Source of the DNA: Prevotella sp. UBA3288
GTDB taxonomy: Bacteria; Bacteroidota; Bacteroidia; Bacteroidales; Bacteroidaceae
Assembly: GCA_002361655.1 (NCBI GenBank)
Contig: DETM01000008.1
Span: 13,559-64,652 of the forward strand
Length of the DNA stretch: 51,094 bases
Reading direction: 5' to 3'
Positions 9,420-18,800 of this stretch are shown piece after piece. The notes beneath the pieces were generated by a model, which saw only the letters and a program-made list of their open reading frames with translations, was not told the DNA's origin and made no database searches. The first letter of the stretch is position 1; every line of letters begins with the position of its first letter. The translations under genes were made by a program, and so were the position numbers.

Positions 9420-9514
9420 CTATTTAAATTTGAGAATGGAGAAAGGTGTGTGGAGAAAATTCCGGGGTTTAACATTTTTTACGAGTCTGAGGCGTTTTTT
9501 TCTAACTTCTGCTC

Positions 9515-9543
9515 TTGCTTTTCACTTCTTTTTCGTACCTTTG
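9515..9543 (+). promoter_or_regulatory. Promoter of the START-like / lptF-G / ribBA unit
   Basis: TTG at 9515-9517, an 18-bp spacer and TACCTTTG at 9536-9543: a good Bacteroidota promoter 48 bp before the first ATG. Confidence 0.75.
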
Positions 9544-9591
9544 TAGCCGAAAAGAGTACCAACGCACTGTGCGGAAACTACTAAGAATGAC

Positions 9592-9990
9592 ATGCGAAAA
9601 CAAAGATTAAACCTGGAATATCCTCTCGCTGCAAGAAAACCTGACCTGCTTTGGCGGCTGATAAGTACTGATCACGGCATGGAGCGGTGGCTGGCAGACA
9701 AAGTGGTTGAAGAGGACAATGTCCTGCACCTCACGTGGGGTGAACCGTGGGGTGAACATCACACCATGCACGCCCGTATTGTTGAACGAGAAAAGAACAG
9801 CCATCTGCGCCTGCAATGGGTGGATGAGGAGGAACCGGAAGCCTATTGGGAGATGCGTATTGGGCAGAGCGAATTGACTGAGGAATTGTGTCTTTGTGTG
9901 GTGGACTATGCGATGGCGGAGGACCTGGACGACTTGCACGAACTATGGGACGGCAATCTGGATCGCCTGCATCAGTCCAGTGGTTTCTGA
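9592..9990 (+). CDS. START-like domain protein
   Basis: Small 132-aa soluble protein with the fold signature of Bacteroidota START-like (SRPBCC-type) proteins. Visible are an N-terminal strand region (RLNLEYPLAARKPDLLWRLI), a central WGEPWGEHHTMHARI stretch and a C-terminal helix (LDDLHELWDGNLDRLHQS). There is no signal peptide or membrane segment. SRPBCC folds bind hydrophobic ligands or act as chaperones; no catalytic residue can be named. It is the first gene of a unit with an LptF/G permease (4-bp gap) and ribBA. The coupling to a lipopolysaccharide-export permease makes lipid binding an attractive but unproven idea. Confidence 0.8.
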   Translation: MRKQRLNLEYPLAARKPDLLWRLISTDHGMERWLADKVVEEDNVLHLTWGEPWGEHHTMHARIVEREKNSHLRLQWVDEEEPEAYWEMRIGQSELTEELCLCVVDYAMAEDLDDLHELWDGNLDRLHQSSGF

Positions 9991-9994
9991 CGGC

Positions 9995-11896
9995 ATGTTT
10001 AGAATCAAGAAGTTAGACATCTTCATCGCCAAGCAGTTCGGATTGCTGTTTGTGGGAACATTTTTTATCTGTCAGTTCGTGCTGATGATGCAGTTCCTGT
10101 GGCGCTATGTGGACGACCTGATTGGCAAAGGCCTCTCGCTCGATATCCTGGCGCAGTTCTTTTGGTACATGGGCCTGAAACTGATACCACAGGCTTTTCC
10201 CTTGGCCATCCTGCTCTCGTCGCTTATCACCTATGGTAATCTGGGTGAGAGCAGTGAACTGACGGCCATCAAAGCCGCCGGCATCTCGCTGATGCAGTCG
10301 ATGCGCTCGCTGATTATCGTGGTCTGTCTGATAGCAGGCATCTCTTTCTATTTTCAAGACGTCATCGGGCCCTACGCCAACCAGCAGTTTGCGCAACTGC
10401 TGATTTCGATGAAACAGAAAAGCCCTGAACTGGAGATTCCTGAGGGCATCTTCTACGACGGACTGCCCAACACCAATCTCTACGTACAGAAGAAAGACCT
10501 CGAAACCGGAAAACTCTACAACATTATGATTTACCGCCAGTCAGGATCGTTTGAGGACCAGGCCATTATTCTGGCCGACTCGGGCATGCTTCAGTCAACA
10601 GCAGAAAAGAAACACCTGCTGCTGACGCTATGGAGCGGCGAGTGGTTTGAGAACATGCGCTCACAGGACATCGGCGGAACGGCAGAGGTACCCTACCGGC
10701 GGGAGACTTTCGGCCAGAAGCAGATCTTGATAGACTTCGACAGCGGATTTAATCTCTCGGATGCCGACTTGTCAGGCAATCCACAGGGAAAAAGCACCAA
10801 GAAGATTATTGAAGACTTGGACTCTATCAAGCAGTACAACGACTCCGTGGGTCGACGTTTCTACGAAGAGGCCCAGATGTACACCCTCAGGTTGCCATAT
10901 ATGACTGAAGCCGATTCGGCTAAACTAAAAACCCTCACGGCAGAAGCGGTGCCAGACTTCGACACGCTGTTTGCCAGTCTCTCCAGTGAGCAGTTGAAGG
11001 ATGTGACAGCCGGTGCAGCACGACTGGCCCGTTCGGCAGCCAACGATGTGCAGATGAAATCGGAGTATGCCTTCTATTTGCACCGCCAGACCCGTTTTCA
11101 CCAAATTGAGGGCATCGGCAAGTTCACCCTGGCTCTGTCGTGCATCATCTTCTTCTTCATTGGCGCACCTCTGGGAGCCATCATTCGCAAGGGTGGCCTG
11201 GGCGTACCGGTCATCGTGTCGGTCATCGTATTCATCGTCTACTATATTTTCGAAAATTCTGGCATGCGAATGGCGCGTGACGACAATTGGACGGTATGGT
11301 TCGGCAAGAGTATATCGACCATGGTCCTGGCACCGCTGGCCGTATTCTTCACCTATAAGGCCAACAACGACTCGACGGTCTTCAATATCGATGCTTATCG
11401 CCTGCTGATGATGCGGATGCTGGGTCTCAGACAAAAGCGACATATCGCCCGCAAGGAAGTGATTATCGATGATCCCAAGTACGCTGAGGATGCAGTGACG
11501 CTACAAGTGATCAATCAAGAAATCAAAGCCTACTCGGAGGACCACAAACTGTTACGCTGGCCATCGCCTGTCAAGGTGTTCTTCCACCCTGGCGACGACC
11601 ACGACATCGAGCGCATCAACGATCGGCTGGAAGAAACCATCGACGACCTGTCGTATACCCGTGACAAAATCATCCTGCACGAGTTGAATAATTACCCAAT
11701 CCTGGCCACCCATGCCCACACACGTCCCTTCCGCCGTATGTGGATGAACATTGCCGCTGGTCTGATACTGCCCCTCGGACTCTTCTTCTACATCCGTATG
11801 CTGCGCTTCAGACTTCGTCTGTACAAAGACTTGCGCGACATCCATGCTACTAGTAATAAAGTTATAGAAAAAATATCATCGTTTAATCAAGTATGA
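9995..11896 (+). CDS. LptF/LptG family permease (YjgP/YjgQ), long Bacteroidota form
   Basis: Predicted inner-membrane component of the LptB2FG exporter that moves lipopolysaccharide to the Lpt bridge. From the ATG at 9995 it is 633 aa. Hydrophobic segments lie near residues 12-36, 52-82 and 95-115, then comes a large periplasmic region, then segments near 376-400, 403-425 and 445-465, matching the LptF/G topology. It is much longer than the roughly 360 aa of proteobacterial LptF/G. The extra C-terminal part of about 170 residues has a charged stretch and a seventh hydrophobic segment near 584-605. An upstream in-frame ATG at 9896 would overlap the previous gene by 95 bp and is rejected. Its stop overlaps the ribBA ATG (ATGA), implying translational coupling. 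Confidence 0.88.
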   Translation: MFRIKKLDIFIAKQFGLLFVGTFFICQFVLMMQFLWRYVDDLIGKGLSLDILAQFFWYMGLKLIPQAFPLAILLSSLITYGNLGESSELTAIKAAGISLMQSMRSLIIVVCLIAGISFYFQDVIGPYANQQFAQLLISMKQKSPELEIPEGIFYDGLPNTNLYVQKKDLETGKLYNIMIYRQSGSFEDQAIILADSGMLQSTAEKKHLLLTLWSGEWFENMRSQDIGGTAEVPYRRETFGQKQILIDFDSGFNLSDADLSGNPQGKSTKKIIEDLDSIKQYNDSVGRRFYEEAQMYTLRLPYMTEADSAKLKTLTAEAVPDFDTLFASLSSEQLKDVTAGAARLARSAANDVQMKSEYAFYLHRQTRFHQIEGIGKFTLALSCIIFFFIGAPLGAIIRKGGLGVPVIVSVIVFIVYYIFENSGMRMARDDNWTVWFGKSISTMVLAPLAVFFTYKANNDSTVFNIDAYRLLMMRMLGLRQKRHIARKEVIIDDPKYAEDAVTLQVINQEIKAYSEDHKLLRWPSPVKVFFHPGDDHDIERINDRLEETIDDLSYTRDKIILHELNNYPILATHAHTRPFRRMWMNIAAGLILPLGLFFYIRMLRFRLRLYKDLRDIHATSNKVIEKISSFNQV

Positions 11897-13101
11897 GCGA
11901 ATTCAAACTAAACACCATAGCAGAAGCCGTCGACGACTTTCGAGACGGCAAGTTTGTCATTGTCGTTGACGACGAAGACCGTGAAAACGAGGGCGACCTA
12001 ATCTGTGCTGCAGAGAAGATTACGCCCGAGATGGTCAACTTCATGCTGAAATATGCCCGTGGCGTACTATGTGCTCCCATTACTATCAGTCGCAGCGAGG
12101 AACTGGACCTGCCGCGTCAGGTCAGCGAGAATACCTCGATGCTTGGAACCCCGTTCACCGTTACCGTCGACAAACTGGAGGGCTGCACCACCGGTGTCTC
12201 TGCCCACGACCGTGCCGCCACCATCCGGGCACTAGCCGACCCCAAGAGCACGCCGCAAACCTTTGGGCGGCCTGGCCACATCAACCCGCTCTATGCTCAG
12301 GATAATGGTGTGCTGCGCCGTAGCGGTCATACCGAGGCAGCCATCGACCTGTGCAAACTGGCTGACCTCTATCCCGCAGGTGCACTGATGGAGATCATGA
12401 ATGATGACGGCACGATGGCACGCATGCCAGAGTTGCAAGTCTTTGCCAAAGAACACCAAATGAAAATCATCACCATCAAGGATATGATTGCCTATCGTTT
12501 GCAGCAGGAGTCGCTCATAGAGGTAGGGCAGGAGGTGGACATGCCTACGGAATACGGTCACTTCCGCATCATTCCCTTTCGTCAGAAGAGCAACGGGCAG
12601 GAACACTTTGCCCTCATCAAAGGTGAATGGAAAGAAGATGAGCCCATCCTGGTACGCGTCCATTCTTCTTGTATGACGGGCGACATACTGGGAAGCCGTC
12701 GCTGTGACTGCGGTGAACAGTTGCATAAGGCCATGCGAAAGATTGAACAGGAAGGGCGTGGCGTCATCGTCTATATGCAGCAGGAAGGTCGCGGTATCGG
12801 CCTGATGAACAAACTGGCTGCCTACAAACTGCAGGAGGAGGGCTACGATACTGTAGATGCCAACCTCTGTCTGGGTTTTAAGGCCGACGAACGAGACTAT
12901 GGCTGCGGTGCACAGATGCTGCGCCATCTGGGAGTGCACAAGATGCGACTGATGACCAACAATCCTGTGAAACGCGTAGGACTGGAAGCCTACGGTCTGG
13001 AAATTGTAGAGAACGTGCCTATCGAGGTGACACCCAATGAATATAACCTGCGCTACCTGAAAACCAAACAGCAGCGCATGGGGCACACACTGCATCTTTA
13101 G
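11893..13101 (+). CDS. ribBA: Bifunctional 3,4-dihydroxy-2-butanone-4-phosphate synthase / GTP cyclohydrolase II
   Basis: Catalyses the two entry reactions of riboflavin synthesis: ribulose 5-phosphate to dihydroxybutanone phosphate, and GTP to diaminohydroxyribosylaminopyrimidine phosphate. The N-terminal half (to about residue 205) has [11 protein letters not shown] near residues 25-35 and [11 protein letters not shown]. The C-terminal half has the zinc cysteines C-x10-C-x-C ([16 protein letters not shown]) and the GRGIGL...[17 protein letters not shown]-binding region. At 402 aa both domains are complete and no key residue is missing. No FMN riboswitch precedes it; the gene is coupled by a 4-bp overlap to the permease gene. 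Acts in the cytoplasm. Confidence 0.97.
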   Translation: MSEFKLNTIAEAVDDFRDGKFVIVVDDEDRENEGDLICAAEKITPEMVNFMLKYARGVLCAPITISRSEELDLPRQVSENTSMLGTPFTVTVDKLEGCTTGVSAHDRAATIRALADPKSTPQTFGRPGHINPLYAQDNGVLRRSGHTEAAIDLCKLADLYPAGALMEIMNDDGTMARMPELQVFAKEHQMKIITIKDMIAYRLQQESLIEVGQEVDMPTEYGHFRIIPFRQKSNGQEHFALIKGEWKEDEPILVRVHSSCMTGDILGSRRCDCGEQLHKAMRKIEQEGRGVIVYMQQEGRGIGLMNKLAAYKLQEEGYDTVDANLCLGFKADERDYGCGAQMLRHLGVHKMRLMTNNPVKRVGLEAYGLEIVENVPIEVTPNEYNLRYLKTKQQRMGHTLHL

Positions 13102-13164
13102 GTACTGAAAAGCAAAAAATATAAAAAAGTGACACGAATCTTTCGCAATCACGAAATATTTGAG

Positions 13165-13172
13165 TACTTTTG
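13165..13172 (+). promoter_or_regulatory. Aminotransferase promoter -7 element
   Basis: TACTTTTG 28 bp upstream of the aminotransferase ATG. Confidence 0.65.
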
Positions 13173-13200
13173 CACGTTGAAATAAACAAAACGCAAGAAT

Positions 13201-14400
13201 ATGGGACAATTATCTAACCGTTTGCAGCGTCTGGCCCCCTCTGCCACGCTGGCTATGTCGCAGAAAAGTTCTGAGATGAAGGCTCAGGGCATCGATGTGA
13301 TTAACATGAGCGTAGGAGAGCCCGACTTCAACACGCCAGACCATATCAAGCAAGCCGCTAAACTGGCTATTGACGAGAATTACTCACGCTATTCACCCGT
13401 GCCCGGCTATCCCGATTTGCGCCAAGCCATCGCTCGCAAACTGGAACGTGAAAACCAGTTACACTACACGCCGGCGGAAATCCTGGTCAGCAATGGTGCC
13501 AAGCAGAGCGTCTGTAATACCGTGATGGCTCTGGTCAACCCAGGTGAAGAAGTCATCATCCCGGCCCCATATTGGGTCAGTTATCCGCAAATGGCACTGC
13601 TTGCCGGAGGCACACCCGTATTTGTGAATGCTACTTTCGAACAGAACTTCAAGATGACGCCCGAGCAATTGGAAGCCGCCATCACGCCCAAGACCCGTTT
13701 GCTGATACTTTGTTCGCCCAGCAACCCGACAGGATCTGTCTATAATAAAGAGGAACTACGCGCGCTTGCGAACATTATTTTAAAGCATGAGGATCTCTAT
13801 GTGCTGGCCGACGAGATTTATGAGCATATCAACTACGTAGGCCGGCACGAGTCTATTGCCCAGTTCCCTGGCATGAAAGAACGTACCATCATCGTCAACG
13901 GCGTCAGCAAGGCATACGCCATGACAGGATGGCGTATTGGCTACATCGCAGCACCAGAGTGGATCGTCAAAGGCTGCAACAAACTGCAGGGACAATATAC
14001 CAGCGGCCCTTGTTCTGTCAGTCAGAAGGCTGCTGAGTTTGCTTATACCCAAAGTCAGATGTGCGTTGAGGAGATGCGTCAGGCTTTTGAACGTCGGCGC
14101 AACCTGATTATGGAACTGGCCAGGCAGATACCTGGCCTGGAGGTCAATGTGCCCGAAGGAGCCTTCTATCTCTTCCCCAAGTGCTCCAGTTTCTATGGCA
14201 AGCGTTCAGAGGATGACGGATACACTGTCAACAACAGCACTGACATGGCCATGTACTTGCTGGAGGTTGGTCACGTAGCCACTGTCGGAGGTGATGCCTT
14301 TGGTGATCCTGACTGCTTCCGTATGAGTTATGCCACCAGCGATGACAATATACGAGAGGCGATGAGGCGTATCAGTGTTGCCCTCAGTAAACTGAAATAA
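13201..14400 (+). CDS. aspC: Class I/II PLP-dependent aminotransferase, aspartate aminotransferase type
   Basis: Transfers the amino group between aspartate (or a related amino acid) and 2-oxoglutarate using pyridoxal phosphate. The 399-aa protein has the fold type I landmarks: the substrate-domain opening MSVGEPDFNTPDHIK, SNGAKQSV for cofactor phosphate binding, CSPSNPTGSVY, LADEIYEHINYVG with the aspartate that contacts the pyridine nitrogen, the Schiff-base lysine in NGVSKAYAMTGWRIGY, and RMSYATSDDNI with the C-terminal substrate arginine. It resembles the subgroup Ib aspartate aminotransferases common in Bacteroidota. Own promoter, monocistronic. Aspartate as substrate is inferred from family. 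Confidence 0.9.
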   Translation: MGQLSNRLQRLAPSATLAMSQKSSEMKAQGIDVINMSVGEPDFNTPDHIKQAAKLAIDENYSRYSPVPGYPDLRQAIARKLERENQLHYTPAEILVSNGAKQSVCNTVMALVNPGEEVIIPAPYWVSYPQMALLAGGTPVFVNATFEQNFKMTPEQLEAAITPKTRLLILCSPSNPTGSVYNKEELRALANIILKHEDLYVLADEIYEHINYVGRHESIAQFPGMKERTIIVNGVSKAYAMTGWRIGYIAAPEWIVKGCNKLQGQYTSGPCSVSQKAAEFAYTQSQMCVEEMRQAFERRRNLIMELARQIPGLEVNVPEGAFYLFPKCSSFYGKRSEDDGYTVNNSTDMAMYLLEVGHVATVGGDAFGDPDCFRMSYATSDDNIREAMRRISVALSKLK

Positions 14401-14415
14401 AGTGGTCTTGTAAAG

Positions 14416-14462
14416 GGGGCAAAATACGATAAACGAAGTTAAAAGTCGTTAATCTCTGCCCC
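14416..14462. repeat. Nested inverted repeat after the aminotransferase gene
   Basis: Outer arms GGGGCA (14416-14421) and TGCCCC (14457-14462) enclose inner arms AACGA (14432-14436) and TCGTT (14446-14450). It could be an imperfect terminator stem for the aminotransferase or a site ahead of the exbB promoter. There is no U-run, so the role is unclear. Confidence 0.35.
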
Positions 14463-14479
14463 AGTCCACATTTATTTAC

Positions 14480-14487
14480 TATCTTTG
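14480..14487 (+). promoter_or_regulatory. exbB cluster promoter -7 element
   Basis: TATCTTTG 119 bp ahead of the exbB ATG; it predicts a leader of about 110 nt carrying a 13-codon frame at 14498-14539. Confidence 0.65.
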
Positions 14488-14497
14488 CGAGGTCAAA

Positions 14498-14539
14498 ATG
14501 CCCATTGAAGATATTCAGTGGTACTTTGTTGGCCGCTAA
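14498..14539 (+). other. Candidate 13-codon upstream reading frame in the exbB leader
   Basis: ATG at 14498, ten bases after the -7 element, opens MPIEDIQWYFVGR and stops at TAA 14537-14539, 66 bp before exbB. The frame is short enough to occur by chance; its position at the very start of the mRNA is the reason to note it. A TTGTT/AACAA stem overlaps its stop. Confidence 0.25.
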
Positions 14540-14605
14540 CAACTCAAGAATTCAACAACTGTAACTTAAATTTTTAATAACTTAAAACTCAAAAAACAAA
14601 CAATT

Positions 14606-15451
14606 ATGGCAACAACACAAGCCGCTGCTCCTGCAGCAAAGAAAGCCCAAGTCAAGGGTACAAGTAGCATTGGTATCAAGGATGCTATTTGGGTAATCGT
14701 TATCTGTGCAGTTATCGCATTCTGCAACTTTTTCCTCAATTTCGGCCAGGCCACAAACTTCGAGGGCGGCGACTCTGCAGGTGCTCCTCTGAACATCTGG
14801 GGTACCATCTATAAAGGCGGTATCATCGTGCCTGTGATTCACACCCTGCTGCTCACCGTCATCTTCATGGCTATCGAGCGTGTGCTCGCTCTGAGCAAGT
14901 GTATCGGTAAAGAGAAACTGGCTACCTTCCTGGCTAAGATTAAGGCCGACCTGAAGGCTCTGAATTTCGATGCTGCCCTGCAGCACTGCAACGCACAGGG
15001 TGGTTCGGTGGCTAACGTCGTTCGCGCTACCGTGATGGCCTACAAAGAGGCTGACGCCGCTCAGGGCGTGAAGAAAGAGGTGAAGATTGCCCGCATCCAG
15101 GCTGCCCACGAAGAGGCTATCGCCGTAGAGATGCCCACGCTGACTATGAACCTCCCCATCATAGCAACTATCGTTACTCTGGGTACTCTGACCGGTCTGC
15201 TCGGTACTGTGGTAGGTATGATCAAGTCGTTCCAGGCTCTGGCACAGGGCGGCGGCGGTGACTCCGTTGAACTGTCTGCAGGTATCTCTGAGGCTCTGAT
15301 TAACACCGCATTCGGTATCGGTACCTCTTGGTTGGCCGTTGTGTCTTATAACTTCTTCACCAACCGCATCGATAAGATTTCGTTTGCATTGGACGAGATT
15401 GGTTATTCACTTGCTCAGACCTACAACGCTACACACGCAGATGAGGCTTAA
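14606..15451 (+). CDS. exbB: MotA/TolQ/ExbB proton channel family protein
   Basis: Inner-membrane channel subunit that couples the proton-motive force to TonB. The 281-aa protein has an Ala/Lys-rich N-terminus, hydrophobic segments near residues 28-50 and 70-92 (IVPVIHTLLLTVIFMAI), a cytoplasmic loop, and two C-terminal segments (MNLPIIATIVTLGTLTGLLG near 172-191 and a segment near 228-253). The TVVGMIKSFQALAQGG stretch with its small-residue packing and the ISEALINTAFGI motif are diagnostic of the family. First gene of an exbB-exbD-exbD-tonB-PstS-like-TPR cluster with short spacers. Such clusters are common in Bacteroidota and serve TonB-dependent outer-membrane transport. Confidence 0.93.
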   Translation: MATTQAAAPAAKKAQVKGTSSIGIKDAIWVIVICAVIAFCNFFLNFGQATNFEGGDSAGAPLNIWGTIYKGGIIVPVIHTLLLTVIFMAIERVLALSKCIGKEKLATFLAKIKADLKALNFDAALQHCNAQGGSVANVVRATVMAYKEADAAQGVKKEVKIARIQAAHEEAIAVEMPTLTMNLPIIATIVTLGTLTGLLGTVVGMIKSFQALAQGGGGDSVELSAGISEALINTAFGIGTSWLAVVSYNFFTNRIDKISFALDEIGYSLAQTYNATHADEA

Positions 15452-15482
15452 TTTTGTCTAACCCTTTAAACTGATTACGACT

Positions 15483-16151
15483 ATGGGTAAGATAAAAATT
15501 AAGAAGAACGATGTCTGGATCGACATGACGCCGATGTCGGACGTGATGGTGCTTCTTCTGACCTTCTTCATGCTGAGTGCGAACTTCGTGAAGAATGAGG
15601 TCGTGAAGGTCGTTACGCCTGCATCGCAGACCATGGCGAAGGTGCCGTCTTCTGCCACACTCGATATCACTATCGACCCAGAGGGCAGAGTGCTGGTGGC
15701 CACAGACAAGACCGTGACGATGGAGAAGGCCCTTGAGCAGATGCTCAGAGAGCGCGAGACCACCCTCACGGCTGACCAGAAGAAACTGTTTCTGGCTGAG
15801 ACCCAGATTGGTGTTCCCGTGAAGAACCTGCCCCAGTACCTCGACATGACGCACGAGGAGCAGGTGAAAGTGCTGAAGACCACAGGTATCCCCACTGACA
15901 GTTTGCAGGCTCGCGAAGACAAGATGAGCGAGTTCCAACTCTGGGTGAAAGCGATGAAGAGCGGTTACAAGGAGTGGTACAACGACCTTAGCGATGCTGA
16001 CAAGACCGGTGTGGCCAACAAACTCGAGATTTGTATCAAAGCCGACAAGCAGACTCCTTACAGTTCTGTCAAAATGGTCATTGCTGAGTTACAGGACATC
16101 AACGAGAGCCGCTACAAGTTGGTTACACAGTATAAAAAATTGGAGGAATAA
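15483..16151 (+). CDS. exbD: ExbD/TolR biopolymer transport protein, first copy
   Basis: Single-pass inner-membrane partner of ExbB. The 222-aa protein has a basic cytoplasmic tail and one transmembrane helix at about 20-38. D20 in MTPMSDVMVLLLTFFML occupies the position of the essential protonatable aspartate of ExbD. The periplasmic part is longer than the roughly 140 aa of proteobacterial ExbD and contains an insert at about 90-160 before the conserved terminal region (EICIKADKQTPYSSVKMVI). It starts 31 bp after exbB and ends 3 bp before the second exbD. The paired but non-identical copies suggest a heteromeric ExbD pair in one complex. Confidence 0.92.
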   Translation: MGKIKIKKNDVWIDMTPMSDVMVLLLTFFMLSANFVKNEVVKVVTPASQTMAKVPSSATLDITIDPEGRVLVATDKTVTMEKALEQMLRERETTLTADQKKLFLAETQIGVPVKNLPQYLDMTHEEQVKVLKTTGIPTDSLQAREDKMSEFQLWVKAMKSGYKEWYNDLSDADKTGVANKLEICIKADKQTPYSSVKMVIAELQDINESRYKLVTQYKKLEE

Positions 16152-16154
16152 GAT

Positions 16155-16883
16155 ATGGCTAAGAAAAAAGAAAGCAAGCAGAAAAAGATGAATGTCCGTG
16201 TCGACTTTACGCCGATGGTGGATATGATGATGCTTCTTATTACCTTCTTCATGCTGTGTACGTCATTGGCAAAGCCCCAGGCCATGCACCTGACCATGCC
16301 TGCCAAAGACGACAACATGACCGCTGAGGATAAGGATAAGTCGAAAACCGAGCAGACCATTACACTGTATCTGGCCGGTGAAGACAAACTCTACTATTAC
16401 ATCGTCGACAAGAAGGAAGACTTCGGCAATCCCGAGTTCTTGAAAGAGACCACTTGGGGTAAGGAAGGCATCCGCGAGGTACTGCGCAACCACCGTCATG
16501 CTCCTACCAAGGTGCTGATGGATGCCAAGGTACAACTGGACAACTGGTTCAATGCACTGCCCAAGACCCAGCAGGAAGCCAACGACTCTGTCTACAACCG
16601 CGCTATGATAATGATTAAGAAAGGTCACGTAGACATAGTCAAGGACAACCAACTGGACAAGGCACGCTATGACAAGGTAGACCGCGACATGAGGGACTTC
16701 ACCGAGACTGACATGGTGCCCACATTGGCCGTGAACATCAAGCCCCTCGACAATTCTTCGTATGACAATCTTGTCACGATTCTGGATGAAATGCAGATTT
16801 GCTGTATCGGTAAGTATGTGATTGATAAAATCAACGACAAGGACATGCCGATCTTGACAGAAAATGGCATCACTATTGAATAA
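16155..16883 (+). CDS. ExbD/TolR biopolymer transport protein, second copy
   Basis: Second ExbD-like subunit, 242 aa. A lysine-rich N-terminus (KKKESKQKK) precedes a transmembrane helix at about 22-40 with the conserved aspartate at D23 (FTPMVDMMMLLITFFML). The periplasmic domain differs strongly from the first copy apart from the TM region and contains a 60-residue central insert. Its final part (TMVPTLAVNIKPLDNSSYDN) resembles the ExbD periplasmic fold. The 3-bp gap to the first copy and 21-bp gap to tonB support cotranscription. Whether both copies occupy the same ExbB pentamer is not known from sequence. Confidence 0.9.
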   Translation: MAKKKESKQKKMNVRVDFTPMVDMMMLLITFFMLCTSLAKPQAMHLTMPAKDDNMTAEDKDKSKTEQTITLYLAGEDKLYYYIVDKKEDFGNPEFLKETTWGKEGIREVLRNHRHAPTKVLMDAKVQLDNWFNALPKTQQEANDSVYNRAMIMIKKGHVDIVKDNQLDKARYDKVDRDMRDFTETDMVPTLAVNIKPLDNSSYDNLVTILDEMQICCIGKYVIDKINDKDMPILTENGITIE

Positions 16884-16904
16884 CCCATTAAAAAGGAAAG
16901 AACT

Positions 16905-17756
16905 ATGTCAAAGATAGATCTATTAGACCAAAAATGGATTGACCTCGTCTTTGAAGGCAAAAACGAGGCTTATGGTGCCTATGCCATCCGTCAGAGCACA
17001 AACAAGCGCAACCTGTGGGCAATGATTGCCTTGATAGCGGGTCTAGTTACCATCGTGGCCACCTTCCTGCTGGTCAACGTGGCGTCTGAGGCGATCGCTG
17101 CTGCTCAGGCAGAGCATGAAAGTGAGGTCACCCTTGATCAGATTGAAGAGGAGGTCGAGGAAGAGAAGGACGAAGAAGAAGTCGTCTACGAACCCCAAGA
17201 ACTCGAGCAACTGGTTGCCGAGGAGACCGTGATGAACTCTGAGAAGTTTACTGCCTACGAAATGGAAGACGATGCCCCCGAGCAGGTTACGAAGACTCAG
17301 GACGAAGTTGCCCAGAGCGATGTGGCCATCGGCGTCATCGACTACGATCAGGGTAGTGACGAAGCAGAGCATGTGCTGAAAGTGAATGAGAAGGTGGTGG
17401 ACGAAGTGCCGCCTGCAGTAGAGGAAACCAAGGTGTTCACAGTGGTGGAGCAGATGCCTCGCTTCCCGGGCGACAATGGTGACGGTGCCGTGTTGAACGG
17501 CTGGCTGAGCAAGAACCTGCGCTATCCTCCTATTGCGGAAGAAAACGGTATCAAGGGTCGTGTGATCTGCCAGTTCGTGGTAGAGCGTGACGGATCAATC
17601 ACCGACATCAAAGTCGTGAGATCTGTTGACCCCTCACTCGACAAAGAGGCCGTACGCGTTATCAAGGCTATGCCTAAATGGATTCCTGGTAAGCAGAACG
17701 GTTCAGCGGTTCGTGTGAAGTTCACTCTCCCTGTCACATTCTCTCTCCAGAGTTAA
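16905..17756 (+). CDS. tonB: TonB energy transducer with glutamate-rich spacer
   Basis: Transmits energy from ExbB/ExbD to TonB-dependent outer-membrane receptors. The 283-aa protein has a cytoplasmic segment of about 35 residues (LVFEGKNEAYGAYAIR is typical of Bacteroidota TonB), a transmembrane helix near 37-59, and a periplasmic spacer. The TonB C-terminal domain at about 190-283 carries PRFPGDNGDGAVLNGWLSK, LRYPPIAEENGIKGRVICQF and the terminal VKFTLPVTF strand. The spacer is unusually acidic: residues about 71-105 are nearly half Glu or Asp, and the Pro-Lys repeats of proteobacterial TonB are absent. Followed after 10 bp by the PstS-like lipoprotein gene. Confidence 0.94.
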   Translation: MSKIDLLDQKWIDLVFEGKNEAYGAYAIRQSTNKRNLWAMIALIAGLVTIVATFLLVNVASEAIAAAQAEHESEVTLDQIEEEVEEEKDEEEVVYEPQELEQLVAEETVMNSEKFTAYEMEDDAPEQVTKTQDEVAQSDVAIGVIDYDQGSDEAEHVLKVNEKVVDEVPPAVEETKVFTVVEQMPRFPGDNGDGAVLNGWLSKNLRYPPIAEENGIKGRVICQFVVERDGSITDIKVVRSVDPSLDKEAVRVIKAMPKWIPGKQNGSAVRVKFTLPVTFSLQS

Positions 17757-17766
17757 TTTGCAGATT

Positions 17767-18726
17767 ATGAATACGAAACAATTCAAGAGTTTATTCATTG
17801 GATTGACATTCTTTACAGGCTTGTTCCTCTCTTGTGGGGGGAACAGGCCTTCTGATAATACTTATAAGGAGGCAGCACGCTATTTTGCTGCCGACGAAAG
17901 CCTGAGTCCTATCATCAACGAGGAACTCGACATTTTTCTGATGAAGAGCAAAAGAGACTCCATCTATCCGCTTTACATCAACGAACAGGAGGCCATCGAG
18001 AAACTGATGAACCAAGAGGTGCTCTTGGTGTTCACTACACGTGGTCTTACACCCAACGAAGAAAATACACTCAAGCAAAAACAATACCGGCCGCGTGTCA
18101 TCACTCTCGCCTACGATGCCTTGGCCCTGATTGTCAACAAGGCCAACCCTGACACTCTCATCAATGTTGACAACTTTCGAAAGATCATGTCAGGCGAGGT
18201 GACTAAATGGAAAGAACTATACCCTGACTCCAAACTGGGTGACATCAAGGTGGCATTCGACAATCCAAAGTCGAGCACCGTGCGCTATGTGGTCGACTCT
18301 ATCATGCAGGGCACGGATCTGAAGACCGACGGCAATGTCAAAGCCGCCATGACCAGTGCCGAAGTTGTGGACTATGTAGAGACACACGAGAATGCCATCG
18401 GCGTGGTTGGCTCCATCTGGCTGAACGACCAGCGTGATACGACCAACATGACATACAACCGCAACATCACCGTGATGAAAGTAGGTAAGTCGCAAGAGGT
18501 CACACGTGACAACACTTACAAACCGTCACAATGGAATATCGCATACGCTTATTATCCCTTCATCCGCACTATCTATGCACTCTGTATAGACCCACGTTCG
18601 GATGGCGTACCCAGAGCTTTTGCCAATTTCTGCTGGTTGCCCAATCCGGGTCAACTCATCTTCTTCAATGCAGGATTGTTCCCTGGTCGGGCCGACTATT
18701 CCGTCAGAGATGTTGTCATACATTAA
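17767..18726 (+). CDS. PstS-like substrate-binding lipoprotein
   Basis: A 319-aa lipoprotein: the N-terminal hydrophobic segment ends in LFLSC with the lipobox cysteine at C23. The mature part matches the PstS-like phosphate-binding superfamily, with motifs such as VNKANPDTLINVDNFRKIMSGEVTKWKELYP near 122-152, DNPKSSTVRYVVDSI and AIGVVGSIWLND. No ABC permease genes are nearby. In Bacteroidota this gene is typically embedded behind exbB-exbD-exbD-tonB, so it more likely serves that complex or senses a ligand than feeds an importer. ATG 17767 is chosen over TTG 17758, which sits only 1 bp after the tonB stop. Ligand unknown. Confidence 0.83.
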   Translation: MNTKQFKSLFIGLTFFTGLFLSCGGNRPSDNTYKEAARYFAADESLSPIINEELDIFLMKSKRDSIYPLYINEQEAIEKLMNQEVLLVFTTRGLTPNEENTLKQKQYRPRVITLAYDALALIVNKANPDTLINVDNFRKIMSGEVTKWKELYPDSKLGDIKVAFDNPKSSTVRYVVDSIMQGTDLKTDGNVKAAMTSAEVVDYVETHENAIGVVGSIWLNDQRDTTNMTYNRNITVMKVGKSQEVTRDNTYKPSQWNIAYAYYPFIRTIYALCIDPRSDGVPRAFANFCWLPNPGQLIFFNAGLFPGRADYSVRDVVIH

Positions 18727-18800
18727 ACTTAAACAAACAAGATAAAACTACATCTTACATATATAAGTCTCACTAAATTACTGAAAAGGTAAAAAAGATT

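Noticed and set aside
11893..11960. FMN riboswitch ahead of ribBA
   Set aside because: The gene overlaps the upstream permease by 4 bp and no leader or RFN-type element is present.
12232..13209. 325-codon minus-strand frame across ribBA
   Set aside because: Antisense to ribBA; both RibB and RibA motifs are intact on the plus strand.
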